From Spongilla lacustris (taxonomy: Eukaryota > Porifera > Demospongiae > Spongillida > Spongillidae), in NCBI GenBank assembly GCA_949361645.1, contig OX442423.1, positions 7,589,624-7,653,623 on the forward strand: 64,000 bases of DNA. Reading direction: 5' to 3'. Positions within the stretch are counted from its first letter, which is position 1. Every line of letters begins with the position of its first letter. A program made the position numbers and the translations under genes. Below are positions 12,429 to 24,865 of the stretch, piece by piece. The notes below the pieces were generated by a model. It did no database searches. It had not been told where the DNA came from and saw nothing but the letters and a program-made list of their open reading frames with translations.

Positions 12429-13824
12429 ACAGCTGTTATCAAAGTGCATCCAGACAGTGCTTGTGTTTGTATGATAGCATGCATCAGATGATAGGAAAGG
12501 TAATGAAACTAATAGCAAGCTGACTGGTCAGTATTATAGTGACGACCGTATATCAATACCAACGACATAAAAAAAAAAATCTATTGATTAAAGCGATAAC
12601 TCCAAACAAGCAAAGGCCGCTTGGTGCCCGAGTCATCTGCCTGATCCCCATATAGCTTTTTCATCGCGTGATTTAATGACATTCATATAATTTTGTCATC
12701 CGCCCTAGCGCTCGGCTCTTGGTGCACAAGTTACTTATTAATAGGATTCTACAATAATTTTCATGTGATATTTGCAAGACGACAAATGAAAGAGCTCTAT
12801 ACAGTTCACGACAGGTAATTATTATTTGTAATAGTTATATTATTATTAAAACAAAACGGTCGCTAGGGCGCTTGGTGTACATAGCGTTTACAGGAAAAGT
12901 TTATATATATTAGGAAAAACGTTTTGGTGTTTTGGTGCAATCTCGATCTAAATAAATAAACTGATTCATGCAACTCTAGCTCTATATTACTTTTTGTATT
13001 CACTACCCAGCCAGGATCCTGTGTAGGACCGCTCTCAAAAATTTTGTCCCCACCCACCGACAGTGCTGAAAATTTTAACAGCTTACAAAATCATTGCGAT
13101 GAATGTGTATTGAATTGAACAAAAAACACGCCCAATTTAATAACGATAGCAATGTATTAAATTAGATTGAACATTTACAAAATCAATGAGTCCTTTGACG
13201 GTGCTCTCCACACGTATCCGAGTGACACAGCTAGGTACAAATTATATCACAAACTGGCGGTCATTTCCACAGCATCATGATCAGTTATGCTCTGTACTGT
13301 AGCGTTTAACTTACATGTAAAGCACCTTTTGTAATTTAGTTTTACAAAACTGGTATCACTCCACTTACCATTCCGTATAAGCTTCCCCCCCCCCCCCCCT
13401 ATAGAAACATTTGTCTTTGATCTATACATGCGCCTGCATGTACATGCACTCTCTGCATGAGCTGATGTGGTGGTGCGTCAAGTTTTCAATAGCTGCCATG
13501 GGCACGGAAATATTATTTAATATAGTGATGTGCACTCATGATCAAACGTTATCCGTGGATTACTTGTCCGACTCATGCAGTATTGAATCTTTCAATAACG
13601 CTGTTTTCTTTACATTAAGTAAAGCTTAATGAATTTCACACCTAAACTGATAAACCCACTCAAAATGACTGTACAGAGTCTACAATCTGACATTGTCATA
13701 ATGTTCATATCATTTTATTCCACAATGTATTTTTGTACAAGGTTTGATTTGCCAAATGTAGGACTTGCACAATATATGAACAAATTGTGTTTTGATCAAA
13801 GGGGTTGGTGTGTAAGTGGGCTAT
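12429..13824. other. intergenic between convergent genes A2 and B1
   Basis: No coding signal. It contains a poly-C run at about 13385-13399 and AT-rich DNA. The two flanking genes converge here, so both 3' UTRs must end within it. Confidence 0.6.
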
Positions 13825-16800
13825 TCAAAATGCTAAAGTGAGTGACATGATAAGTACAACTGTCAAGATTGAGCTTGGGGTTGCTTCATTATCCGATGAT
13901 GAAAGCAAAGTTAATTCTATGCAAAGGAGATGAAAGAATTTTTTATGATAAATCATACAGAACAATATGCATGGATTTGAATTATTATACTTTTAACCCG
14001 GCTGAATCAGAAACATTAAAATGCAGTGCATAGTATACCACTCTAAGCAGAGGCAGCCAGAGCCATCTGTGTATGCAGCCAGTCTATGGAAAAGTCTACA
14101 TGTAGGTCAAAAAACTTCCCATATTCCATATTATGAATGCTTTTCATGAGAGTATGATTGCATTATCCTTCCTCCCCCATCAATCTCCCTCCCTCCTATT
14201 TTTTTAAGAGAGAGGAGAAGGTGAGGGGTAAAAAGTCAATGTGAAGTACCTGCGTCTGGGGTGGTGATGGTGGAGGATACTGCAGGGCCTATCCCTGCCT
14301 CACTGTATGCAGCTACGTAGACGGTGTATGTGGTGTGGTTGGCAAGTCCATATATGGTAACTGTGGTCGATCCTTTTGGCACCCAGACTGAGACATTTGT
14401 AGTAGCATATGAACTGGACACCAGTGAAACATGATATCCATCAATTGTATCTGCAACGGATGGAGGCTAATGTATGGCATGTGTATAGTGTGTACATGTT
14501 TGTACATGTATGCATGCATGTGTGTGTGGTGTGTGTGTTTGGGTGTTTGAATATGCGATGTGATGAAAATCAGCTACAGTAAGATCACAAAAACATGCAT
14601 TAGTGTTAGTCAACCTACATCCCATACGATGGTGATGGTGCCTGGGTGGATTGGATTGCTAAAAATCTCAAGATTTTTTGGCGAAGTGGATGGAAATGTT
14701 GGTTGTGTTGTTGGCTGTGGTGTTGTTGTCTGTGCAGTTGTTGTTGTCTGTGTTGGCTGTATTGTTGTTGTTGTTGTCTGTGTTGTTGTTGACTGTGTTG
14801 GCTGTGTTGTTGTCTGTGTTGTTGACTGTGTTGGCTGTGTTGTTGGTGTTGTTGTTGACTGTGTTGGCTGTGTTGTTGGTGTTGTTGTCTGTGTTGTTGT
14901 TGACTGTGTTGTTGGTGTTGTTGTCTGTGTTGTTGTTGACTGTGTTGGCTGCGGTGTTGGCTGTGTTGCTAACTGTGTTGCTAACTGTGTTGCTAACTGT
15001 GTTGTTGACTGTGTTGGCTGTATGTTTAGCAGTGCTGTTGGTTGCATTGCTGTTCGCAGTGCTATTGAAAAAAATACACCATGCACCTTGAATAGTACAA
15101 TAACATGCTTCTCACTTATGCCCCACAATAAAGGAAAACTTTTAAAACATTCAAAAACACTTCACTTATGAAATATGAGCTATTTAATAAATTCATAATT
15201 TACCATAACGCATTAATAAAAACTACATTTATTAAAGCATTTATCTTTAAAATTTATAAATTCATCCATTTCCTTTGCACTCAATCCTTATACATTCTCA
15301 TAGAGAAACGTCTTTACTAATACAGTTTCTAAGTCAAGTTTATAATGGCCCCATACTCCCATGTGTGGGTGGCCCAAAACACCAACACATCCATGCACCT
15401 GTGTATACAGGTGGTGGTGGGTATCTTAGGCTATAAATATACAATGCAGCATAATAAGACCATTATAGTTATCTATCCTTTGGGAGGCTATCCACTCTTT
15501 GCACTTTAACGAATGCACTTATAATCGGAGAGGTTCTCAGACTAGATGTACAAATACAATAGCCACTCACTATAACCACTTCAAAGGTGATTAGAATGTA
15601 TTTTCGGGCACATTTCAATGCTGTATTTCCATACCATCATCACCAGAATGAGAAGATTTAAAAGGTCTACATGTAGAATTCAGTGTGAGAGCATCTTAAA
15701 AAAAGAAAAAAAAACTTTCCAAAAGCTCCTTGGCTTGTGTGTGTGTGTGTGGGGGGGGGGGTGCTAAAAACACATGTAACTCATGATTCCTTTATCTCTA
15801 ATGCTTCAAAGTTGAAATCCGGCATTTCATTTTTTTATTTGAATATCAAGTATATCTATTTTGGTGTCTTCTGCAGTAATATAATCTAGTTTTTCCCAGC
15901 TGTCATATATTGATTGAGACAGACAACAGTTACTAATGAAGAAAACGCCTGGGAATTCGACAAACGAGTGCCAAAGATCACCTTTTGTCTTGGGTAAGGA
16001 CATCGCCGAAATTGAAGCACAAGTGGCTATTTGTAGCGAACTCTGCATGTGCCAATTTTATAGTTTTTATTTCACACCAGGTATAGCTCGACTGCGAGCT
16101 GTTGTAAAAGCAGCGAAGGGATTAGCCCTTCAGTACTTACAGATAACGACACCTGAGGCGAAGCCCCAGACCCCATTGGGTAGATTACGAGGGTGTGTGC
16201 CCTCTCCCCCGCGCGTGCCTCCGCTCAATCTCTGTTACCCAGGGGATTAAATCATCGATTCAGCTAGGTACTATAACATGGAATTGATTAATATTAATTT
16301 GGATCATATCAAGAAATGAGTGATGCATGCTATTGACGGTCCTATCGGGCAAGGGGACACAGCGGTACTAGTGTGTATGTGTGGTGGGGGGGAGTCCATC
16401 CGTCACCCTAACCTTTAAACCTTTTCTTGGTACCATCCTACGCCGATGTCAATCCTACACCTAAGGCGCTGCATGTCTTGCTTTGAAATGAGTGCCAATT
16501 AGCCACAACAGACATCCCGATGTAAGACGATACATTTATTCTAGAAGTGCCTTGAACACACCTATGCATGCATCGTCCATATTTTGTAATACATACAGTG
16601 CACAGATTCTGGTATCAAGTTGTCGCCAGCTCGAATAACCTCAAGGGCTGATTTTAATGCTTCAAGTTATACTTACGGCAATTATAGCACGCTGCTCCAC
16701 CAGCTGGTAAGTATGAACCTCCGGGGTGTCGAAGGCAACAGTCTTCCACGGTTACCGAAGCCGAATCGATATTTCCAGCGCAGTTCGAACCCTCGAAGCA

Positions 16801-16999
16801 GAACACATTATTTTGCGCGCCTTCTAATGGAGTGAAACGTGTCAAATTACAAGCCATTCGTATGAGCAGCTACGCGTATGTGTGCACGACAAAGCCTCTC
16901 GCGGTTCTTACGGCTGAGGTCGATATTACAAAGGTGAGCGGCTATTGTCAGCAACACGTATGAGAGAGCCCTTCGCCTCGCTGCCAAGCCACGCTCCAT
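13825..16999 (-). CDS. B1: mucin-stalk/FN3 protein with GPI-type C-terminus (5 exons, 328 aa)
   Basis: Minus-strand exons 16912-16999, 16677-16823, 14619-15061, 14250-14466 and 13825-13916; phases agree, total 987 bp. Exon 1 gives a basic start (MERGLAARRRALS) and the hydrophobic YVLLTIAAHL, a signal peptide. Exon 2 is a Cys-rich module (FCFEGSNC, DCCLRHPGGSYL, CYNC) that I do not recognise. Exon 3 begins with a Thr/Pro/Gln stalk of TTQ/PTQ repeats, a likely O-glycosylated spacer, then the first half of an FN3 domain (TITIVWD); exon 4 completes it (PPSVADTIDGYHVSL ... TTYTVYVAAYSEAGIG). Exon 5 ends in SSILTVVLIMSLTLAF then stop, with no cytoplasmic residues, which suits a GPI-attachment signal. 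Intron 2 holds the dispersed repeat copy. Paralogue of B2. Confidence 0.82.
15128..15690 (+). repeat. Dispersed repeat, copy 2, inside B1 intron 2
   Basis: Same family as 9428-10050 (see there). Its insertion helps explain why B1 intron 2 is about 1.6 kb whereas the matching B2 intron is about 380 bp, so it entered after or independently of the B duplication. A short G-run lies near 15750-15760. Confidence 0.65.
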
Positions 17000-17034
17000 T
17001 GAAGCCTACTGTTTAGAGTAGTTTATGCTACACA
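17000..17034 (-). promoter_or_regulatory. Conserved leader just upstream of the B1 start codon
   Basis: About 35 bases directly upstream of the B1 ATG are almost identical to 23522-23556 upstream of B2 (shared core CTACTCTAAACAGTAGGCTT), after which the copies diverge abruptly. This marks the edge of the duplicated unit and is probably 5' UTR or core promoter. Confidence 0.5.
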
Positions 17035-18422
17035 GCGATTGTGAAGCAAGTTTTTTGTATTTGTAAAATTATCCGCGGGCTATATTTATAATTAACCGCG
17101 GCATTTAAAAACGTCACGCACCCCGCAAACACGGGGTCAGTGATCTAATACTAACGTTGACACTTATGGCTAAGCCCAAATATGCATATACGATGATGCC
17201 TATCAAAATCGTAGAGACGGAACAAAAATGATTTCATTCAAGCGGAAAGTTAAAGTATTTTAAAAATAAAATTATAATTACATTCGTCGATGCAATGTCT
17301 CGTACATGCGTGTGTACATATACTTTATTGTACGATAATTGATTTTTTTTTAATCAATATATTTGGCATACTGTAGTGTTTAGTGTAACGTGTCCAACAG
17401 TTCTACTAACCATCCCTTTTCCAAGTACTAAAAATTTCCACAGAATATGCATAGAGCTCTGCGAATGTCAACACTTCTGGGAATGGTGTAACGACAGAAG
17501 GGAAGAGACGACGACGAAAAATTAAATGGCGGAATTTTGGTGCCGACTTCTCGATCCACGATACAGAGATTAACGAACAGAATAAATCAATAGCTACAGG
17601 ACTCCTCTATGTACAACCCAAATTTGATGCGTTTTCCACACTCGTATGTGGAGATATGTTGAATTCTAACCCATTGGGTTAGCGATCTTTGTACTCGCGG
17701 CAAGGAAAACAATTAGAGCACCAAAATCGATTTCCACATAGAAAGATGATGTGAAAACAAGTGTACGAACTTTTAAAGGAAAAGGTTGTACCGTTGCAAA
17801 GATGTGTTGTTTAGGGTAACATGCAATTTTTATAGTGATAAAATTATAACCTCACAAGCCCGATTTTGCTGGACACTATCCCATATATTATTTTTAACAA
17901 ATGCCTACGCATTCTTTATACTAAACACTCGGTACGCACTCACCAAATAAAACGTAACAATATATATATACTGCGCAAGTAGTTTATATGCGATCACGCG
18001 GGAGCGAAAATGAAAGTAGCCTTACAAAACTCGTTCGAGCTGACTTCGGGAACGACAGATTAAGGTAGGCATCCTACACCTTCACCATCAAGCATGCATG
18101 GAGCAACAAGAAAGCACAGTCCTTAATCCTTGATGCAGACCCCAAATTGTTCTGTATATTATATGAATAAACACACGCGTTGCGGTTGTTTTACTATATA
18201 CATGCGTTTGTTAACAGATATCAGGAATGGATTATCACATGACACAAGTACAACTACACTGCAGGATGGCGCCAAAAGGTTGTCAAAGGTAAAGACCAAA
18301 TGACTGTAAAGCTATGCTGCAAAATTCTTTTGGTATTGATGCCAACAATGATGTCTAGTTGACTTCCTGAACATTTCTGTCCATCTTGCGCACTTTAATT
18401 ATGACGTATGTACCCCTCCCCC
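17035..18422. other. intergenic, contains an old fold-back-related repeat
   Basis: No gene seen. The stretch 17565-17640 (ATTAACGAACAGAATAAATC and following) matches, imperfectly, 33609-33680 in the right arm of the large palindromic element, so it is a decayed relative. The remainder is unremarkable. Confidence 0.5.
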
Positions 18423-19246
18423 TGTTGTCTCACTCCAACGTTATGCCGTCATTTTAATAAGCTGGACCTCAGTGGACTGCTCAAGGGGGTGCAGTCCACC
18501 TGAACATGCTTCCTTCTCCCTGTCCAGCAGATTGTGCTGACTGGTGACACTGCCTCCTGGAACTGTAAATGAGGTAGTGTATGTGTGAGAGGAAGGGGTT
18601 GGGCCTTTGTGAGAGGAAGAAGGTTGGATCTGTCTCTGTATAGAAAGGGGGTTGGGCCTGGAAGTTAGGCCTGTGTGGAGAAGGGCTTTAGGCTTGTGTG
18701 GAGAAGGGCTTTAGGCCTGTGTGGAGAAGGGCTTTAGGCCTGTGTGGAGAAGGGCGTTTTGCAAGGGCTCATGTGGATCAGTGTCATGCAAAAGAAAATT
18801 CACTACAAAGGTGGCACTATTTCATTTTAGTGGAGATGCATTGAGATCTGGAATGAAAGGTAGGTGACTTCACATGAGCCCTTGCAAAACGCCCTTCTCC
18901 ACACAGGCCTAAAGCCCTTCTCCACACAGGCCTAAAGCCCTTCTCCACACAGACCTAAAGCCCTTCTCCACACAAGCCTAAAGCCCTTCTCCACACAGGC
19001 CTAACTCCCAGGCCCAACCCCCTTTCTATACAGAGACAGATCCAACCTTCTTCCTCTCACAAAGGCCCAACCCCTTCCTCTCACACATACACTTCCTCAT
19101 TTACAGTTCCAGGAGGCAGCGTCACCAGTCAGCACAATCTGCTGGACAGGGAGAAGGAAGCATGTTCAGGTGGACTGCACCCCCTTGAGCAGTCCACTGA
19201 GGTCCAGCTTATTAGAATGACGGCATAACGTTGGAGTGAGACAACA
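18423..19246. mobile_element. Small fold-back element (824 bp)
   Basis: Two long inverted arms (18423-18774 and 18871-19246) enclose a 96-bp loop. The outer ends are TGTTGTCTCACTCC and GGAGTGAGACAACA. The inner part of each arm is a tandem array of a unit close to GGCCTGTGTGGAGAAGGGCT (about 23 bp, roughly four to five copies). This arm-with-subrepeats design is typical of fold-back transposons. No protein is encoded, and no clear target duplication was seen. Confidence 0.8.
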
Positions 19247-19667
19247 CTCCAGAACAAATCTTGGTATGGGCTTGCAACCCGAAGGGCGGGCCACGCCCAA
19301 CTAGTATCCATTGTGGCCTCCTAGTAGTACCAAATGACGTTTCAAAGTAGCTCTTAATTGCCTAGGAAAAAAGTGTCCTCCGCAACGCTTCGTGACCGAA
19401 GAACATAAAACCGCATCGCTTTGAAAGCATACAGATAAGTGTCTACCTGACCATAGATATAGACGACAACGCCAATTGTATAAACGATAGTTAAACTATC
19501 TAAACATATGCTTTTTCAGACTATTAGGGGTCATACGACTGATTTTTAGAAAATCAGGTTCGACAAAAATAACTATTCGATTCTCATGGATCCGGTGTTA
19601 AATGTTACCCGCACTACGATGATATTAGCCCGGCCAGGCTATGTTATACTGATGATGTAGGTCTAAG

Positions 19668-20260
19668 CAGTGGCGGATACAGGGGGGGGGGGGGGCCTAT
19701 GCCCCCCCTAACTAAAAAGGATACGCCTCCTGTCCATTGTAATGAATTTAATATTTAATTACATGTAATCAGCGCTGCACTGTCTTAGCTCTTGCAGGCG
19801 CTAGACCTGCTGTACGTGCTAAGTATCACCCCTGACACGTGGCACTTTTTCTATTGTGCTTTTGAGCGTTCAGTTCATACATTCGTTCAGCGTTCAGTTC
19901 GTACATTCGTTCAGCGTTCATGAAGTTCGTACATTTGTTCAGCGTTCAGTTCGTACATTCGTTCAGCGTTCAGTTCGTACATTCGTTCAACCATAGATAA
20001 TCTATGGTTCAACGATCAATGCTTCTAATTGACCCTATATGTGAAGTGTGACTGTTATAGGTATCTTTAATCATTTGTATACGTGTTTAATAACTTCCAA
20101 AAGTGCAAAAAAAAAAAAAAAAACCAGTGGCTAGGGTTTTGGGGCGGAGATGATGGTGCTTACTGCGCTTTCCCAGACACCCTGGCAAGTTCGGACGGGC
20201 ACGCCCCCATTCCCATCCCTATATGCCCCCTCTAACACAAAATCCTGTATCCCCCCCCTG
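19668..20260. mobile_element. Non-autonomous hAT-like element with 5-bp duplication
   Basis: The left end reads CAGTGGCGGATACAGG plus a G-run; the right end, reverse-complemented, reads CAGGGGGGGATACAGG; both then carry an inverted GGCATA(T/G)-type block. CTAAG flanks both sides (19663-19667 and 20261-20265). CAG(T)GGCG-type tips are characteristic of hAT elements, although hAT duplications are usually 8 bp. It contains a 24-bp minisatellite and a hairpin and has no transposase, so it is a passenger element. Confidence 0.72.
19867..19988 (+). repeat. 24-bp minisatellite inside the hAT-like element
   Basis: About five copies of a unit near TTCAGCGTTCAGTTCGTACA plus TTCG. It is followed directly (19987-20013) by a near-perfect hairpin, AACCATAGAT / ATCTATGGTT, which could act as a strong secondary structure in the element. 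Confidence 0.8.
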
Positions 20261-20265
20261 CTAAG

Positions 20266-21032
20266 TATACACCTCTTTGCAGCTAGCTATAGAAAGCGAT
20301 TTATTCTCTCTTCGATCTTTATTAATCTGCGAGTTTGAATCACTCAATTATCCTCCCGCCTTTTTGCCTCTCTCATCAGCGCGTTTTGCTTTATAAGTCC
20401 TATCATTAATGCATGTAACTCTGATACAGATGTTTTTGGCCCAAACTAAAGATTTAATTTTGGGCCAAGGACAAAAAAAAATTGTGTCTTTCTATCTAAA
20501 CCTCCTGATGCCGCGTTTTTTCCTTGGTCTTATTTCAAATAGCAATGCATCATTGGTACTAAAGCATCTAGGATAATGAAAGCAATTAATGCATTAAATA
20601 TTGATGGAATTGAATTTTTCAATATTAATGGATCGTTTGTGTCCCCCACACATATATAAAGTACAAATTACATAATTAAACTAATTCCAGTTCACTCTAT
20701 TGTAATTAGCTTTATCAAACTGAAACAGTAGATTTTACGTGCCTTTTGATTTTTAATATATAAATAGCATTTTTCCTTACAAACATTTGTACCTCATCTA
20801 CTTAAGCGCACCAGGAGTTGGTGCATGCAAATTTCAAAGTGGGCACCAAAAGATCAAAGATCAAAGCACAGCTGTAATATATACTTTATTCACAGAATTA
20901 AACACAATGAAGGTATCACATCTTAAAAAAATAAAATAAAATAAAAGGAATATAAATGCATGCAATTTGTTTACATGCCGCTATTCTGCATGATTGGGCT
21001 GCATGCTGAGATTTCTGTATGGCAATTTGTAT
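20266..21032. other. intergenic, no gene seen
   Basis: AT-rich DNA downstream of B2 on its strand, probably including the B2 3' UTR. No further feature supported. Confidence 0.55.
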
Positions 21033-23521
21033 TCAAAATGTTAAGGTGAGTGACATGAGAAGTATACATACAACTGTCAAGACAGAGCTTGGGGTTGCTT
21101 CAATATCTGATGATGAAAGCACAGGCCCTGTGTAATAAATATATATAATTATATTATAAGTAGTACAGTGTATGGTTGATACCAGTGCAGTATAGTTATA
21201 ACATAGAGTGCACTACCATCCCCTATTCCAACCAGACATTTTCCAGCTTACCCCCCCCCCCCCCCCCCCCTACCCCCCTTTCCAAAAAAAAAAAAGAAGA
21301 AGAGAAAGAAAGAACTTACAATTTTGGGGAGGAGGGGGTACAAAACTATAGAAGGTATACAATTAAAATTTTGAAGCATTTACTGTACAATAATAATAAC
21401 GAACAAATTTCCTATCTGAAGGTTAAAAATTGGATAAGGCCATCCAAAAACTTTGACACAGTGTGTTTATGACTATGATTTTAAAAATTGACAATATATA
21501 GACAGCATCAAACAAAAAATTGCAATGGATGTAACATTTCAAATAAATACAAAAACATGAACTTTTTAAAAATAACCTCTACAGTGGCAGAATTAAACCT
21601 TGCTGATTATAATCAAATGTGCCAAATCACATTAAGCATAGTATTAACTCAACATTTCTTTCTACAATAATTATATACCTAAGTATTTGATCGGTTAAAT
21701 TTAACGGCCAAGCAGTGCAGAGGGGCAATGCTTCTTCAGCTAGTGGGACTGATATGCTTCAGTTAGTGGGGCTGATGCTTCAGTTAGTGGAATGCATGCT
21801 TCTGGTGTGCTTTTGTTTTAGTGTTGCGCTGTATAATTGTGGTGTATACATACACCGATGATATAAATAACTTTTTTTTAATCCAAGGAGAAGATTTTGT
21901 TCAATGTTCCATGTACATATAGGTTTATCACAGCTGTGAAATTTGACATTAGTGATGCTAGAGTGTACATTAAAATTGTGCATATACCTCAGTGTAATAT
22001 TTGATTGCAATGTAAGCTTGCGGTAACATTCAGGCATGTTATTGGGTAGGTTAGAAATATATGTGCATATTGTATGTGAAGTACCTGCTTCTGGGGTGGT
22101 GATGGTAGAGGACACAGCAAGGCCTATCCCTGCCTCACTGTATGCAGCTACATAGGCCGTATAAGTGGTGTGGTTGGCCAGTCCATATATGGTAACTGCG
22201 ATCGATCCTTTGGGCACCAGGAATGTGACATTTGTGGTGTAATATGAACTGGGCACTAGTGAGATATGATATCCATCAATTGTATCTGCAGAGGATGGAG
22301 GCTAAGGTATGGTGTGTATGTGTGTGTGTATAAGTAAGTGTGTGCGTGTAAGTGTGTGTAAGTGTGTATAGTGTGTATATATGTTTGTACACATGCAATA
22401 CATGTATGCATGTGTGTAGTGTGTGTGTGTTTATATGAAACAGTACAGCAAGCATGTATGTCAGTCAACTTACAGCCCATACGATGGTGATGGTACCTGG
22501 GTTGGTTGGATCGATGAAAAGCACAAGATTTTTAGGATCAAGGCTTGTTGCTTGTGTTATTGTTGATCGATTTGTTGGCTGTGTTGAAAGTATAAACTGT
22601 GTTGGTTGTGTACATCTAGACTCTGTTACTGGCTGTGTTGTTGGCTGTGTTGTTGGCTGTGTTGTTGGCTGTGTTGTTAACTGTGTTGTTGGCTGTGTTG
22701 TTGGCTGTGTTGTTGGCTGTGTTGTTGGCTGTGTTGTTGGCTGTGTTGTTGGCTGTGTTGTTGGCAGTGTTGTTGGCTGTGTTGTTGGCTGTGTTGTTGG
22801 CTGTGTTGTTGGCTGAGTTGTAGGCTGTGTTGATGATTGAACTGTTAAAAAAAATACATAATGCAGGCCTTGACATTAGGAACTTAAGTACTATTATTGC
22901 ATGCACAATAGAAGAAAATAACTTTTAAGTTTTCTAATTTTCTTACTTTCCATCATTAAATAATTAAAACATAGCAATTAAATTATGTTTGAAATTAATC
23001 TTAGCTACTTTGTTAATAAATTCAAGATTGACTGTTCATCTGAGTGTCAATTTTAAGCACAATAGTTGTCACTTTGTGTCAGTCCAATAGATTTATATAA
23101 ATGTCTTGGCGGGCTGCGATTGTCCAGATTTCCCACAGCTTATATCGGGTGACAGAATACCAAATTATCCTATTGAAGGGGTAAGCTTACTGCAGGGGTG
23201 CACCAAATGCTTTACTTACGGCAATTAGAACACGCCACTCCATCAGCTGGTAAGTATGAACCTCCGGGGTGTCGAAGGCAACAGTCTCCCACGGTTACCG
23301 AAGCTACGTCGATGTTTCCACCGCAGTTCGAACCCTCGAAGCAGAATACATTACTAGTATTCTGGGCACCTAATAATGGAGCCGAACGTAAAGTTGCATA
23401 CACGTGCACGACAAAGCCTCTCTCGGTTCTTACAGCTGAGGTCGATATTACAAAGGTGAGCAGCTATTGTCAGCAACACGTGTGAGAGTGCTCTTCGCCT
23501 CGCTGCCAAGCCACGCTCCAT
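21033..23521 (-). CDS. B2: mucin-stalk/FN3 protein with GPI-type C-terminus (5 exons, 305 aa)
   Basis: Minus-strand exons 23434-23521, 23220-23369, 22474-22841, 22085-22301 and 21033-21127; all phases agree and the total is 918 bp. Layout matches B1: signal peptide (MERGLAARRRALSHVLLTIA), Cys-rich module (VFCFEGSNC, DCCLRHPGGSYLPAD, CSNC), stalk, FN3 domain (GTITIVWA / PPSSADTIDGYHISLV ... AYSEAGIGLAVSS), and a C-terminal hydrophobic tail (SSVLTVVCILLMSLTLTF, stop). The stalk is a near-perfect QPTT repeat (unit CAGCCAACAACA), about 25 codons shorter in exon 3 than B1. The intron between the stalk and Cys exons is about 380 bp. Likely a GPI-anchored, O-glycosylated surface protein (inference). 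Confidence 0.82.
22627..22820 (-). repeat. 12-bp coding minisatellite (QPTT repeats) in B2
   Basis: Tandem 12-bp unit (CTGTGTTGTTGG on plus) repeated about sixteen times with few substitutions. In the frame fixed by the flanking FN3 and splice phases it encodes Gln-Pro-Thr-Thr. The matching array in B1 (14700-15040) is more degenerate and longer, so stalk length evolves by unit gain and loss. Confidence 0.85.
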
Positions 23522-23556
23522 TGAAGCCTACTGTTTAGAGTAGTTTATGCCACCGG

Positions 23557-24729
23557 TGACGGTGAAATATATGAGCATGCTTCGATCGTTGTATTCTTAG
23601 TAACAACATTAGTGAGCATTTACTGCGTCACACACAACCACACCTAAGTGTACCTGATCCAATGCTTTGGCCAGCTTTATTTGACACACCTGTCTGCAGA
23701 CAAAAAAAAATGATTGAATTAGTCGAACAAGCTCTTCCACGATATTAGTACAAATCATGCACTTGGCATTATGCTATTGTGTTTACCGTCCAAAATGCAT
23801 GTTTCTAACAAGTCCGACCAATCCCTTTTCCGAGTACTTAAAAAATACTAATTTGCTTGCACGCACTGAATATACATCCAACTTAATAGCGGCTTGCTTA
23901 TGCAAATATATTCAGGACTGTGCATAGTACGGTGGGGATGTCGTGTATGTACGGGTGTCATAGTCGTCAATAACTTCTAAAGTTTGACTCCCCAGTTATT
24001 CACGCCTAGGCATAATTCATAGTAATAATAAAGCGTACATGCATACACAGCATAACAAACAGATTACATACAAAGCACAAATATAATACATGTATGGAGA
24101 ACAAAATATATGAAAATTCGAAAAATAGCTAATGTTTGCCGAACCGTGTGTTGCTGGCAGAACACACAAGATCAATGGCTGAGTCAAAAATGTCAAGGCA
24201 TAATTGACTCCCAGGATTTATTATAGCTTTAGGCATAATTAACTCCCCAGTCAATCTCGCCAAGTGGTATATGGCTACCCTGTTATTTTGCCTTTAGGGG
24301 AGTAGTTGTAGCCTTAGACATAAATGAATCCCTATTCCCCCCCCCCCCCCCCCCCCCCCCCCATCATCATCATTGCTATACTTTCTGGGTAGGGATAGCA
24401 AATGAAGGTATAATGATCATTTTGTCCTACTATTGGGGTTATAAGAGGGGTTAGAATGCTGACTAGTGCTCCTTGGCTTGAGGTTCAGAGATCTAGCAAC
24501 GTAACAGCTGCTGTTTTTCAAATCTGATTTGCTGCTGGGTGTGATATTACTATACATTTTGTAAGTATGTATTCAGCATGCATTTTTTTTTTGAATAACT
24601 CATATGCTATAAGGGGTGGTCTATAGCAGCACATGAATGTGGGATGATAGTCAAAAATTGGTACAGTATAGTCTACAAAATATTGTTACCTTGGGGGTTG
24701 GGAGGTGTGGGGGGGGGGGGGGGGGGGGG
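23557..24729. other. intergenic, no gene seen
   Basis: Contains a poly-C tract near 24339-24361 and a poly-G tract near 24710-24734. No coding signal besides the integrase fossil that follows. Confidence 0.55.
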
Positions 24730-24865
24730 GGGGGCGTTGTTATTGACATCATTGGCCCATTGCCCACCCATAAGTATATGTGGTCACTTTGGTTGATTAA
24801 GTTAACAAGTGGCCTGAAGCTGCACCTCTGAAGGACAAATCTGCTGAAAGTGTAGCACTTATGCC
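24730..24865 (+). pseudogene. Integrase-core fossil
   Basis: One frame reads VIDIIGPLPTHK and a neighbouring frame continues VYVVTLVD, a stop, VNKWPEAAPLKDKSAESVAL. Together these follow the first part of a retroviral/Gypsy-type integrase core (first catalytic Asp in IDIIGPL, then a KWPEA motif). A frameshift and stop codons show it is dead. It could come from a Gypsy retroelement or a Ginger-type transposon. Confidence 0.6.

Noticed and set aside
16840..16912. In-frame TAG in the apparent B1 Cys-rich ORF, suggesting a pseudogene
   Set aside because: The stretch lies within an intron: GTAAGA donor at 16911-16906 and acceptor ending 16824. The same splice works in B2 and gives a normal signal-peptide exon.
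22616..22906. Asn-Thr-Ala-Asn repeat frame in B2
   Set aside because: Phase from the FN3 exon and from both splice sites selects the Gln-Pro-Thr-Thr frame instead; the NTAN frame is a shadow.
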